From Drosophila pseudoobscura (lineage: Eukaryota; Arthropoda; Insecta; Diptera; Drosophilidae), in contig NC_046683.1 of NCBI RefSeq assembly GCF_009870125.1, positions 42,919,869-42,983,868 on the forward strand: a DNA stretch of 64,000 nt, in the 5' to 3' direction. A program made the translations under genes and the position numbers. The notes below the pieces were generated by a model that worked only from the letters and a program-made list of their open reading frames with translations, was not told the DNA's origin and ran no database searches. Position 1 is the first letter of the stretch; each line of letters begins with the position of its first letter. This document shows positions 26,666-36,948 of the stretch, piece by piece.

Positions 26666-27060
26666 AAATATATTTTATGGTCTACGACTAGTTTCAGTAT
26701 GATAACCGTGACAAGGACTCTACGGATTGTGCGGGTAGTGTGTGTTATTCTATATTTAACTACCCCAAGTTAAATTTTCTACCATCACAATACAACGTCC
26801 ATATCAGCATACAAGGAAAAAAAATATTAATGTATATACATACATATATACCTATAGAAGGTATTTTAGAGATTTTAGAAGATCTCAAGATCTACAACAC
26901 TACAATTCCATTGTTAATACTATCGAAAATTGCTGACATTCAACTATTTATCTACAGCTCTTTACAGTCCACATGGAAGTTTAACTACTTTTAGCTAGGA
27001 AAAAAAAGAAAAAATATTGCACACTCTTTGGTTTCACTCCGCACAGCACCCCAGCCCCAT

Positions 27061-30000
27061 TCAGCTTTCCGCCTCCTCTGTCTCCTGCTCAGCGTGGGTC
27101 GACTGCGGACGCTGGCGACGGACAGGGTCCGGATGCTGTTGGGTGCGGTGAGAGGGTCCGCGCTGCAATATGGCCTCCAATTTCGCTTTGAATGGGACCA
27201 ACTGCGGCTCCTGCCCCTGCCCTGGCCCCGGCTCCGGCTCCGGCTCTAGTTCCGTTGAGGAAGCTACAGTTGCTGCTACCACCAGATTCTTGGCATCCAC
27301 AACATGCTGTTGGCTCAAACTGGGTCGCTGTTTGCGCAAACTAATGCTGTTGATGGTCTTGTACAGAATTGGATCGAATTTCGGTGGCCGAGGTATAAGC
27401 CCAGCCGTGTTGCCGTTACCGTGGCTGCTGTTCGGATACTGTATCGATGTGGACGTGGATGTGGAGGGGTGGCGGTGGGCGGTATGTGAATCTGAGGAGT
27501 CCCCACCAACATTACCATCCTCATTATGGTTGATTTTCAGCTCGCTGATGGCCTTGAGCATTAACCGACGCACATCGGTTTCACTTTTCGATTGCTTTAG
27601 CAGCGTCCTTTCTGGCCTTCCCGCTGATCCTGCCTCTGGTTCAGGTTCCTCTGGCTCAGGCTCGGTCTCGGCCTCGGGCTCGGGCTCCCCTTTCCTCCTC
27701 ATGGCTGTATTCACCTTGTGGGCACTGGCATTCATAATGATGTGACTCAAGCGGTCTTTAAATTTGTCTGAATGCATGGGATCCTCGATGGAGGAGGCCT
27801 GAGACCTGAGGGACGTCTCGGATGCGAGCCGCCTCAGCTTTGGCGTGTCTCTAATAGTATCCCTTGAATCGTTTACCTCCGCTGGTACAGCCTCTTCTCG
27901 GGCCACCAAGGCTGCCTCAAGCTGCTCAAAGAACACCACGCTATTGAACATCTCATCGAGCATTTGCTGAGCAAACACTCGGCATTCATCGTGCGTGTAC
28001 TTCCGCAGCTTCAGAGACTGCTGACTGACCACCTCATCGTCCTCACTACTACTATGGACAGTGGCCACGATGACGGTCTCTATCACACTCGGGTACATCT
28101 CCGAGTCCAGGCTGAAGTGGCGCTCAAAGATGTGATTCTGCTGGCTTAGCTCCAGTTGCTGTTGCTGTATGTCCTCCGCGTCGAGGACATCATCGAGCAT
28201 TGCTATAACGGACTGTTCATCCTCGCGAGAGGGTGATTCAGTCCCGCCCAGGGTAGCGGTGGAGTTCTCGCTCTTGGTGTCTTCCACGTAGAAGATCTTT
28301 CCATTGGCATTCTTCACCTCGATGAGATCTTCCCCCAGCTCGCTTAGGTTCTGTATTCGATCCAGGCTGCTGCAGGAACTGCTCTTCCAGTGAGTGTCCT
28401 GGGTGATTACGCTTTCCTTGGACAGACCATTGCCTGCATTATCTGCACTATCGGCAGCTGTCGAAGGTCCTTTGAGGGCCGTATAGTAGGCCAAGCGATC
28501 GGGGTTGCGTTTCTGTGGATTCTTACAGTCGTAAAGATACCAGCATGCAAGGAATATGGGTATACCTATGTGTGTTAGTACAGACGGTGTGTTTAATACA
28601 AATGGTTAGTTCAAGAAGTGACATGCATTAGTCGCATTATTCTACCACATGCTCAGTAGTTGCTGTAGTTGCAGTAATGAAGCACACAGCAATCGCAAGC
28701 TTACCCACAATCATCCACACCCCGAAGCGTATCCATGTCCAGCTGTCCAGCTGCAGCATCAGGTAGATATTAATAAAGATGCTGATGGCCGGCACCACTG
28801 GCACGAAGGGCACTCTGAACAGTCGACTGCGCGTTTCCCTGGGCTGCAGACAGATCAGCAGGAGGACCAGGCAGATCATCCCGATCAATACCACCAGCAG
28901 AGTTATGGCCCACGCCTTTTGGGACCTGATCGCGGAATAGGCGTGCATAATCAACAGGCCCAAACCCAAAGCAATAAGACCTGAAAGATATATCAATGTT
29001 TTAGTTTTAGATACTGCTTGTTTTTTTTTGTATACTCACTGAAAAGTGCAGTCAGTGTTCCTACAATTCTAGTCGATATCCTATTTGGCTCAGGGACGCG
29101 ATGAACGTTAAAGAGCTGAGCGCAGACCGACCCACAGGTGAAACGCTCCGCCCTGGAGGTCAATGAAGTGGTTTCCGAAGCTCGACTATCGATCCGCGTT
29201 TGGTTTTCCTCCGCCTCATAGTACTCCATGTACCTGAGTAGCATTATGGAAATGGCCACCACGCTGTAGGCCAGTAGAGTGCCAATGGAGAGAAGGCTAA
29301 CCAACTGGGCCAGATCGAACAGGCCCGCAATGACGGCCGTAAAGAGAGCGGCCACAATCGATCCGGTCACAGGAACATGGAATCGCGGGCTCACCTTTCC
29401 CAGGAACCGGAAGAGCAGGCCGTCCTGCGCCATCGAGTACATAACCCTGGGCAGGGGAAACAAAGCCCCAAAAAGACTGGCCAAGAGTCCGATCAGTCCA
29501 CCCACCGTGACGATCCACATGGCCACCGGCCAGCCAACGTACTCGAAGGCGTACGGCAGCGGAGCATTGGCATCCTGCAGATAGTAAGGCAGCATCAGGG
29601 TCAATACGGTGGAGACGCCGAAGTAGCACAGGAAGATTATAAGCAAGGAGAGCAGGATCGACTGTGGGATGTTCTTGCGGGGATTGCGAACCTCCTCCCC
29701 AGTGGTGGCGATACAGTCGAAGCCCACAAATCCGAAGAAACAGGTGGCAGCGCCCTGGAGAGTCCCCTCGAAACCGAAGGGGAAAAAACCCCCAGATCCA
29801 ATTGTGGCATTGGCACTCACAGTCGATGGGTCCACAGTCCAGTTGGTGAAGTCAGCTGGGTAATTAATTTAGTGTTACTCTCAGGGATTTCCGTCACTCG
29901 CAGAATACAAAACATTACCTTTGATAGCGCCGGCTATGATGACAAAGCCCAGTATAAAGATGTTCAGACAAGTGATGCAATTATTTGCCATTGCCGAGGT

Positions 30001-30677
30001 CTCCACGCCAAAGGCCAGAGCCACTAAAGGAGTCAGAAACCGATCAGCAATCAATTTAAGGAGAGTCTTCTCCGAAACATACCACCGAACACGACCACCA
30101 ATCCAAATGCAAGAAAGTCAAAATAGCTTCCGAGAAATGTGACATTCATGGGGGCCACCTCGGCAAAGGTTTCCTTCAACGTATCATTCAGGAGGGAGTC
30201 CAGATACAGGCTTATCCCTCGACAGACACTGGCAGTGCCTATGACGTATTCCAAGATGAGATTCCAGCCAATCACAAAGGCAGCAAACTCTCCGATGCAG
30301 ACGTAGCTGTACACATAGGCCGATCCCGCCTTGGGGACCCGCGCGCCAAACTCTGCATAGCAAATACCTTAAAGTCGGAGAACGAAACATTAATGAAGTT
30401 GCTCCAGACAACAGAGATCTCAAGACGCGTCCTTACCTGCCAGTAGCGAGGCCAGAGCGGCTATAGCAAACGAGATCATGACCGAGGGACCCGCCTGATC
30501 TTTGGCTATCTGTCCGGCCAGCACATAGACCCCCGCTCCCAGAGTGGAGCCCACTCCCAATGCCGTTAGATCCCATAGTCCCAGCACCCGGTTCAGCTTG
30601 GTTTCGCCCTCACTGCCATCGGCCTGGATACGTTTCCGTCGTGTCAGAACCTTCCAGGGCGAAAGCTGTTGAACCAT
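27061..30677 (-). CDS. CG7255: Cationic amino acid transporter (SLC7 CAT family), six coding exons
   Basis: Coding exons on the minus strand: 30437-30677, 30083-30367, 29919-30023, 29040-29855, 28705-28980 and 27061-28565, joining to 1075 residues plus TGA. Every junction has GT..AG borders and keeps the frame. CATs are plasma-membrane permeases for arginine, lysine and ornithine. Residues about 30-600 hold the family signatures: [20 protein letters not shown] near the N-terminus, [10 protein letters not shown] (from residue 82), [26 protein letters not shown] (255-269), and the C-terminal [17 protein letters not shown] helices. Two sequons (NWT at 215, NAT at 226) fall in a predicted outside loop. 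CATs usually end near 600-650 residues; this one adds a cytosolic tail of about 470, almost all in the last exon, with an EP-rich acidic stretch and a helical block [17 protein letters not shown]. Family is certain. The name CG7255 rests on this long tail and on lying between Toll-6 and two bestrophins; slif or CG5535-type paralogues are the alternatives. Confidence 0.85.
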
Positions 30678-30732
30678 CTCTCGCTCCGTCTCCTTCCCTC
30701 TTGATGCGCGATAAGTTCACTAAACCTTGAAG

Positions 30733-32304
30733 CTGGAAAGCGAAAAAATCCCATCTTAGCTGAGGTATGTACACACCAAGATCATGATGCACTTCGATCT
30801 ATGTACGACTGCGAGTTCGTGTTGTGTCTAATGTCTTGTTGTCTTATCTTGGCGCAGCTTTCGATTATACGATTATATGCAAATAATTGAGCTCAAATTG
30901 TAATCGTAATAATAGCCCCAGCCGGGGTGAGACGAGGCTATTGTTAGCATCAAATTCGAACTCGATTGCTCTACTTAGAGCAACCTATACAGCCGTATCG
31001 TATAGGTTTTTCTACCATACCATTTGCAGGGACGAGACTGAACTCAAGTCTGGGGAAGGACTTTTTCGAATGAAGGAGATTTGTAGAATGAAATGTCCCC
31101 CTATTTCTTGCAGAATTCCAACAATTCAAGACAAGGGAGCGGAATGACAAATTGGATATTTGTTGAAGATTATTACATATTCTATTCAGTGGCCCGGCGC
31201 CTATGGCTCCTATGTTTCTAGCAGGTGACTAAGCTAGGCACTCGCCCACCCACTCATCGGATGCTCAAGACAGTATCTTCCCCAGCTTTGTTTGCATTTC
31301 TATTATTATACTTATCCTCTCTTTGCACATTAAGATAATTGCGAGCACAGGTGGGGCTTGTCGAATAGAAACTTATGCTAGATTTATATAATTATCATCT
31401 GAATTAGCCACTGAAACACTTACCAGGCGTTGGCGTTTTTCTGTAATTAAGAGTATTGTGTCCAGCTCAGAATGGGAAAGTATTTGAGCCTATTTTTGAA
31501 TATCGGAATGGAAAGTCTTTTATTAATTTCACACAAGACAAAAAACAATAATGGAAAAATGGACAGAACGTGTGACTGACACACTTGGCGATCTGCGTCT
31601 GCGTCTGTGTCTGTCTCTGTCTTGGACTGCTCTGACCAGGCCACCGCGGGTGTCGGACTAGTATTACAGACGCGAATTCGTCTTCGTATTACTCTTAAGA
31701 TAAGACGAAGCCGAACCTCAGCCGGATGAGAGCGGTAGCCGTCGCGGTCGCCGTCGCCGTCGCCCAGCCAAGATCAGGCAGAGGGAGACGCAGAGTGGAA
31801 AAACAGCTTGTGTGTGCCCGAGGCAAACTGATAAGAGACGACGACTTCGAAAACGACGACTCCCTCCCCACGATCACCTAAGTCAGGTGTGGCGAGGGGA
31901 GTGAGAGAGGTAGATGATCTGGGTTGTAATTGGAGCGAATGCAACAACAGCAAAAAATTAGCAGATATGCATACGTATGTATGTATATATGTATGTATTT
32001 TTGTCCGGCTGGTGAGAGGGAGAACGGGAAGATGCTGCCGCTGCTCTGAATCACGCCGTGTGACGTCGCATGCCGTATGCCGTTTTTGCTCATGTTGTCT
32101 CCCTTTTTTTCGTTTTATGATCTTTGCGATAGCAGAAACAACACAACAGATTTTACCGCACTCACTCCCCTGTGCTCGACACGGCACACCCACACACCGC
32201 ACCGCACTGTTCAGACTGTTGTTGTTCTTTAGATAAGATTATTGTTTTATGATTTCTTTTACTTTATGTCCGATCTACCGTTTCGGCTTTAGATTTAAAC
32301 GTAC
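30733..32304 (-). other. Probable 5' UTR intron of the transporter gene
   Basis: On the minus strand a GTACGT donor lies at 32304 and a pyrimidine tract plus CAG acceptor (CGCTTTCCAG) ends at 30733, 56 bases before the start codon. No coding region is seen inside. It contains two copies of GTCGCCGTCGC-like triplet runs near 31740-31765 and GTCTGC/GTCTGT repeats near 31590-31620. The splice sites are motif-based inference. Confidence 0.4.
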
Positions 32305-32418
32305 CGTAATTGGCTCACACTATCACTCCCTTGTACTCTCTTCTCTCTCACTCTCTCTTCCTCTCTCGCTCGCTCTTTGCTTCTCTGTTGTTGACGTTTT
32401 CAGCGCATAACGTTAACT
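32305..32418 (-). other. Probable non-coding first exon of the transporter gene
   Basis: From the initiator A at 32418 to the donor at 32305 gives a 114-base GA-rich exon with no long frame. An ATG at +12 opens only a short upstream frame. Confidence 0.35.
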
Positions 32419-32451
32419 GAAAGTGTAAGATAATATTCTGCCTGATATATA
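32418..32451 (-). promoter_or_regulatory. Candidate transporter-gene core promoter: TATA plus consensus initiator
   Basis: Minus strand: TATATATC (complement of 32444-32451) followed by TTTCAGTTAACG, a full match to the fly initiator TCAKTY, with its A at 32418. The spacing of 31-33 bases is canonical. Two palindromes sit just upstream (32468-32483 and 32505-32518). Confidence 0.45.
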
Positions 32452-32467
32452 CGAGAGGAGAGGCCTC

Positions 32468-32483
32468 GGAATACTCGTATTCC
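32468..32483. repeat. Inverted repeat upstream of the candidate promoter
   Basis: GGAATAC and GTATTCC are perfect 7-base arms around TC, 50 to 65 bases upstream of the inferred start at 32418. Confidence 0.7.
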
Positions 32484-32504
32484 GTATTCTGCTCGTAGTA
32501 CCCT

Positions 32505-32518
32505 ACCGGTGCACCGGT
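32505..32518. promoter_or_regulatory. 14-base palindrome with two ACCGGT sites (Grainyhead-like)
   Basis: ACCGGTGCACCGGT is exactly its own reverse complement. Grainyhead binds sequences with an ACCGGT-type core, so this could be a paired site about 87-100 bases upstream of the inferred transcription start. Binding is inference. Confidence 0.4.
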
Positions 32519-34600
32519 GTACAGGGGAATGAAATAATATCGCACAGACGCACACAAATACAGTCGTATAGATGCGCTTTAGAATTGTTGCTGTTGCTGT
32601 TGTTATTGGTTGTCGAGTGTCAATTTATACACTGGGTGAAGTGGTCGAGTCGGTTGATAAGCTTGGATGCGCTTTGTAGTAGAGAAGGAGAGGAAGAGAA
32701 TGGAATCTCGAATAAACATTTGGGTAAATACGATGTGCAGCTGTAAATATGCATGGAAATATACTCACTAATACGGGAAATCATCGGTAAACAATAACAT
32801 ATTGACTTCAGAACTCACAGTTAATTGTACAAAATTGTATCAATCAATTGACAGTCAATTTTACATATTGATCGATTTAAATTGATGAATGTGAGCTTCG
32901 AAAAGACACTTTTTGCCAAAGGGCAGGACATTGCATGCTGGATAAAATGTATCAAACTCCAAACATGACCAGTCCCAATATCATATGTCCATGGAGACAT
33001 ATAAATACATACAGTATTTACATATTTATCTTTGGAACTTCCGCTTAAAAACTTACCCTATTCATACTGGCCATCCTTAATTTCATTCCGAAAATTATAC
33101 AGCTTCACCATCCATCGGAGCAGTCGCAGCCGATAGTTTACTAATGCTACGATAACAAAGAATGAATTGCAATAAAAAATAATTCACTCGTAGACAAGTT
33201 TCAAATCGTCTTTTAAATTTAATATTGTTCAAGCCTAAAAAAGTATCCAACTTACATTTTCATAAGGCTCCTTCAACTTCAAATCCCTTTCTGGTTTGAA
33301 GTTCAATCCACGATTTCGATATCACAATTAATGAAGTTAGTTATTTGAAAAAAAATGGTCAAAAGATATATATTCTAAAAAAAAACTGTACATATGTAGA
33401 GGGCCCTGGCTGAATGTAGTTTTAATCGTTGTAGGACGGCTCTCTTATCTCAATAAATTGAGCAATTACCACTCCAAACGAGTGGGAACGTTTTGTGCCG
33501 TGGCAAGGGACGCAGCTTTACTGTTATACCCTGTTATACTCAGTTAGTATACATACATATCATTTTATGATGTATGATGCATTATGGTTCCATATTTCGT
33601 TCACCTCAGCGTGCCAACGCATTGGACGAGGAAGAGGGCGGAGAAATATTTGAAATTACACTTGTCACATGACAGAAGTCTGGATACTCTAGCACTTACA
33701 TACATCCTTTGATATCTAGGCGTTCATAAAGGTGAATGGATGGATAGACAGACATGGCTCTATCCACTCGACTATTGACTCTGATTAAGAAAATATATTC
33801 TTTATGTAGTCAGAAACGCTTCCTTCTGGCTGTTACACGCATCCACCACAGATAAACTCTTCGAGTACCAGGTATAAAAATATCTTAGAAGAAGCCGAAT
33901 AAATGCTTAATTTCAGAATAAGATTGTGAGGCGGAATCGCGAGGCGCTCAAGCAATATTAACTAATCGTATGTATTATATTATCTCTTAACTGATTGTAG
34001 GCATTACTAGACCAAGAATCAAACTTTATCGATGCGTCACGTGCTTTCATTTATTTTCACCTTTTTTCAGTTTTGTGGATTACTCAACATGCGAGTTTAT
34101 TGGCTGTATGGAGGGGTATCAGCAATAACAACAAATACTACACGCTTCCAATGCTAATCAGATGCTCAAAATGTTCTTCACACTTTCCCTTGGGTTGGAG
34201 TTGGGAAATTTCACTGCCATTCCACCCAAAATGTATTAAAATTTTACTGCACCTATTTAATGCTCCCCAGACCTCCCAGCAGACCCAACTACATGTACGA
34301 GTATACATACATGTATATGTATGTGTGTATGTGTGTACATGTACAAGTACATATGTATGAAAGGAGGAAGAGTTGGATGCTTGGATGTGTGGGGGCTCTA
34401 GGAAAATTGGGTATGTGTTGTCTACCGCCCTGTGGCAAATATAAATGATCTAATTTAAATAATTACGCCCACAAATGTGACGCGCCTACCGAGATTGCCT
34501 TCGTTTAATGCTTGAGTAAGAAAATTGCCCCAAGCAAACTAATTCCAAAGTTGGCTGTGCTTATGGCCTCACAAAGTGCTTGTGTATTGCCACAATCGAT
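32519..34600. other. Spacer between divergent transporter and bestrophin genes
   Basis: AT-rich from 32760 onward, with no coding-like frame. It includes the internally deleted DINE-type copy at 33477-33879 and TATG/TACA-rich DNA at 34285-34350. This shared 5' spacer separates the transporter gene (minus) from the bestrophins (plus). Confidence 0.5.
33477..33879 (+). mobile_element. DINE-1/Helentron-like repeat, internally deleted copy
   Basis: It starts with AAACGAGTGGGAACGTT like the longer copy at 55723-56842. It shares the tail blocks: the gacagacatggctc word, the tcgactattga word, aatatattctttat, tcagaaacgcttccttctgg, gttacacgcatccac, and a terminal ggtataaaa. About 700 internal bases of the longer copy are missing. 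DINE-1 (INE-1) elements are non-autonomous, rolling-circle type and common in Drosophila. The relation between copies is seen directly; the family name is from memory of the conserved tail block. Confidence 0.6.
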
Positions 34601-34628
34601 TCTCAGTCTCTGTCTCAGTCTCAGTCTC
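34601..34628 (+). promoter_or_regulatory. Cluster of initiator-like TCAGTC words before the first bestrophin
   Basis: Three copies of TCAGTC lie 50-75 bases upstream of the ATG at 34678. Each fits the fly initiator, but they may be just a repeat; there is no TATA box. Confidence 0.25.
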
Positions 34629-34677
34629 GGGAAGATTATATTAAAGTTCTCAAATTGGAATACCTAATAGCGGGAAT

Positions 34678-36375
34678 ATGACGGTTTCGTACACAGCCGA
34701 GGTGGCCTCGTGCCGCCATTTTGGCTGCTTCTGGAAGCTGCTGGCCAGGTAAGATATCTTTGATTATTGGAAAAGAGCTGTCCATTGAAGCATTTATGAC
34801 CGTAATCGGCAGATGGCGTGCCAGTATCTACAAGATTATTTGGGTGGATTTATTGGCGTTTCTGGCAAGCTTCTATTGCATGGCCCTGCTGTACCGTTAT
34901 GTCCTCAGGGAAAGTGACAAAGTGTGAGTTTTTATAGGGCCCCAACCCACATATGTATACGTAGCCCGCTCACAAATCTGATTCTCAGGATCTTCGAGGA
35001 CATTGTCGTGTACTGCCACAGCTATGGCACCCTGATACCGCTCTCGTTCGTTCTGGGCTTCTACGTGTCCATCATTGTAGATCGCTGGTGGAATCAGTAC
35101 ATCACAGTGCCCTGGCCAGATCCCCTGGCGGTGTATGTGAGTGCCCTGGTGCGGGGTCAGGATGAGCACGGACGACTCATGCGTCGCACCATCATGAGAT
35201 ATGTGTGCCTGGCCCTGACAATGGTCCTGACCATGATATCGCCGGTGATTAAGCGGCGTTTCCCCAACTACGACTACCTCATTGAGGCGGGATTGCTCAA
35301 CGCGAACGAGGCGAACATCATCAAGGCCATGGACGCCAAGTTTCCCAAGCATCCCAAGTATTGGATGCCCATCATGTGGGCCAGCAGCATTGTGACGCGC
35401 GCCAGGAAGGAGGGGCGCATCTGGGACGACTTCTCCCTCAAGTCCATGATTGACGAGCTGAACAAGTTTCGGGCTGGCTGCAACATGCTCATCCACTACG
35501 ACACCATCAGTGTTCCCTTGGTCTACACGCAGGTGGTGACCCTGGCGGTCTATACGTACTTCATGGCCGCCATATTCGGCCATCAATGGATCGATAAGCA
35601 GTCTGGCGGCGAGAGCAGATACAGGAACGTGATCAATTATTACTTTCCGCTTTTCAGCACCCTGGAGTTCTTCTTCTTCATGGGATGGCTGAAGGTGGCC
35701 GAGACGCTCATCTGTCCCTTCGGAGATGACGATGACGACTTTGAGCTCAACTGGCTGATCGACCGCAATCTTCAAGTGAGCTATCTAATCGTGGACGAGA
35801 TGCACAACGATCATCCGGAGCTAGTTAGGGATCAGTACTGGGACGAGGTCTTCCCAAACGAGTTGCCCTATGCAGCGGAGGCACAGCGGGCCGAGCATCC
35901 GGAGGCTTCTACAGCTAGGATGGACCTGTCCAAGATCAACACGCTGACAACGGCTCCGTACAAGGCTCACAGCGTCGATCTAGAGCCGGATTGGACCGAT
36001 TTCGATGACGAGGACGAGAACGAGCTGCGCATCCGATTCGCCCCGCATGAAATCCACCCCAGCAGGAGCTCTGTGTCCATCTCAGTTTCCTCGGATGAAC
36101 ACTTTTCACGGTTCGAAGAGGATTTGGGCGAGGAGGAACACCTGAGTCGCGAGACAAGCAAGGACGACTTTGCCCGTCTGAAGGCGGAGCGGGAACGCGA
36201 ACGCATGACTCGTCAAATCCATCATGCTGCCATGACGCTGGAGCTAATGAAGGGCGAAGCTCCCGCTGGAACCAGTTCGGGTGGGGCCTCGGAGCAGGAC
36301 AACGGCAGGCAAACGCGCAAGGACACAGAAATTCAGACAGACAAGAGTCACATAAGCAAGAAAAAGGACAAGTAA
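34678..36375 (+). CDS. Bestrophin chloride channel, first tandem copy (Best3/Best4 type)
   Basis: Exons 34678-34748, 34813-34923 and 34989-36375 join to 522 residues, ending TAA. The introns are 64 and 65 bases with GTAAGA/CAG and GTGAGT/CAG borders. Bestrophins are pentameric, calcium-activated chloride channels of the plasma membrane. The neck motif IPLSFVLGFYVS starts at residue 77 (I77, F81, F85 correspond to the human BEST1 neck residues), followed by RWWNQY and PWPD. The calcium-clasp segment DDDDDFELNW is at about 307-316 and is followed by IDRNLQVSYLIVDEMH and YWDE. SVPLVYTQVV marks the inner channel part. The N-terminus MTVSYTAEVAS matches family usage, which fixes the start. The C-terminal 150 residues are acidic and then charged, ending SKKKDK, and are not conserved. 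D. melanogaster has an adjacent Best3/Best4 pair near Toll-6; I cannot tell which of the two this is. Confidence 0.9.
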
Positions 36376-36400
36376 ATATGTATTGCACAAAACTGACTTC

Positions 36401-36406
36401 AATAAA
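36401..36406 (+). terminator. Poly(A) signal of the first bestrophin
   Basis: AATAAA 25 bases after the stop codon, implying a very short 3' UTR. Confidence 0.6.
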
Positions 36407-36948
36407 AATTACCATACTCGTAACTCCAAACGCGTACTCTGTACTATAAATGAGTGTGGACAGACAACACGCAACTATGGTCACACTGTTCTCCTAGTTG
36501 TGTTTTGTTTGCATAATTCTGCTTAAAAGTTTTGGTTTAAGTTATAGTTTCTGGACTAGGACACTTTCAGCCTTATTAGGACTGGACACAATGGTCGTTT
36601 GCATTAAAAGGGTTTGTGTTTTCTGCGATAAGCCTACACACAAGCTTTCCTTGTACGGTAGCGTTTGATATCGATTAACGATAAACAAAAAATTCATCTC
36701 CGAAAAGAACTGAAATTTTCACATGAAAATGTCCGTCGACCACCTCAGCTCGTTTCTTCATATTTAGGCCAGAAACATAGATGCAGCCTACGAATTAGTC
36801 TTCTCTGAGAAATAGTCCTGAATGAAGTTCAAGCAACATTCTTTTGAGGTGTCTACTGCCTTAAGTTTACTCTGCCTTGACTGTCAAAAGATTCATAGTT
36901 TTGTCAGTTCGGAGATATTTTCTATCCAGAATTCTTGTTCCTTTAATT
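36407..36948. promoter_or_regulatory. Short spacer between the bestrophins, probable promoter of the second
   Basis: 542 bases without a convincing gene. A TATCGATT word near 36668 resembles the DRE (TATCGATA), and TCAGTTCGG with A at 36906 is an initiator-like site 43 bases before the next ATG. Both are motif-level evidence only. Confidence 0.35.

Noticed and set aside
34897..35775. 292-codon minus-strand frame across the first bestrophin
   Set aside because: Antisense shadow of a strongly conserved bestrophin exon.
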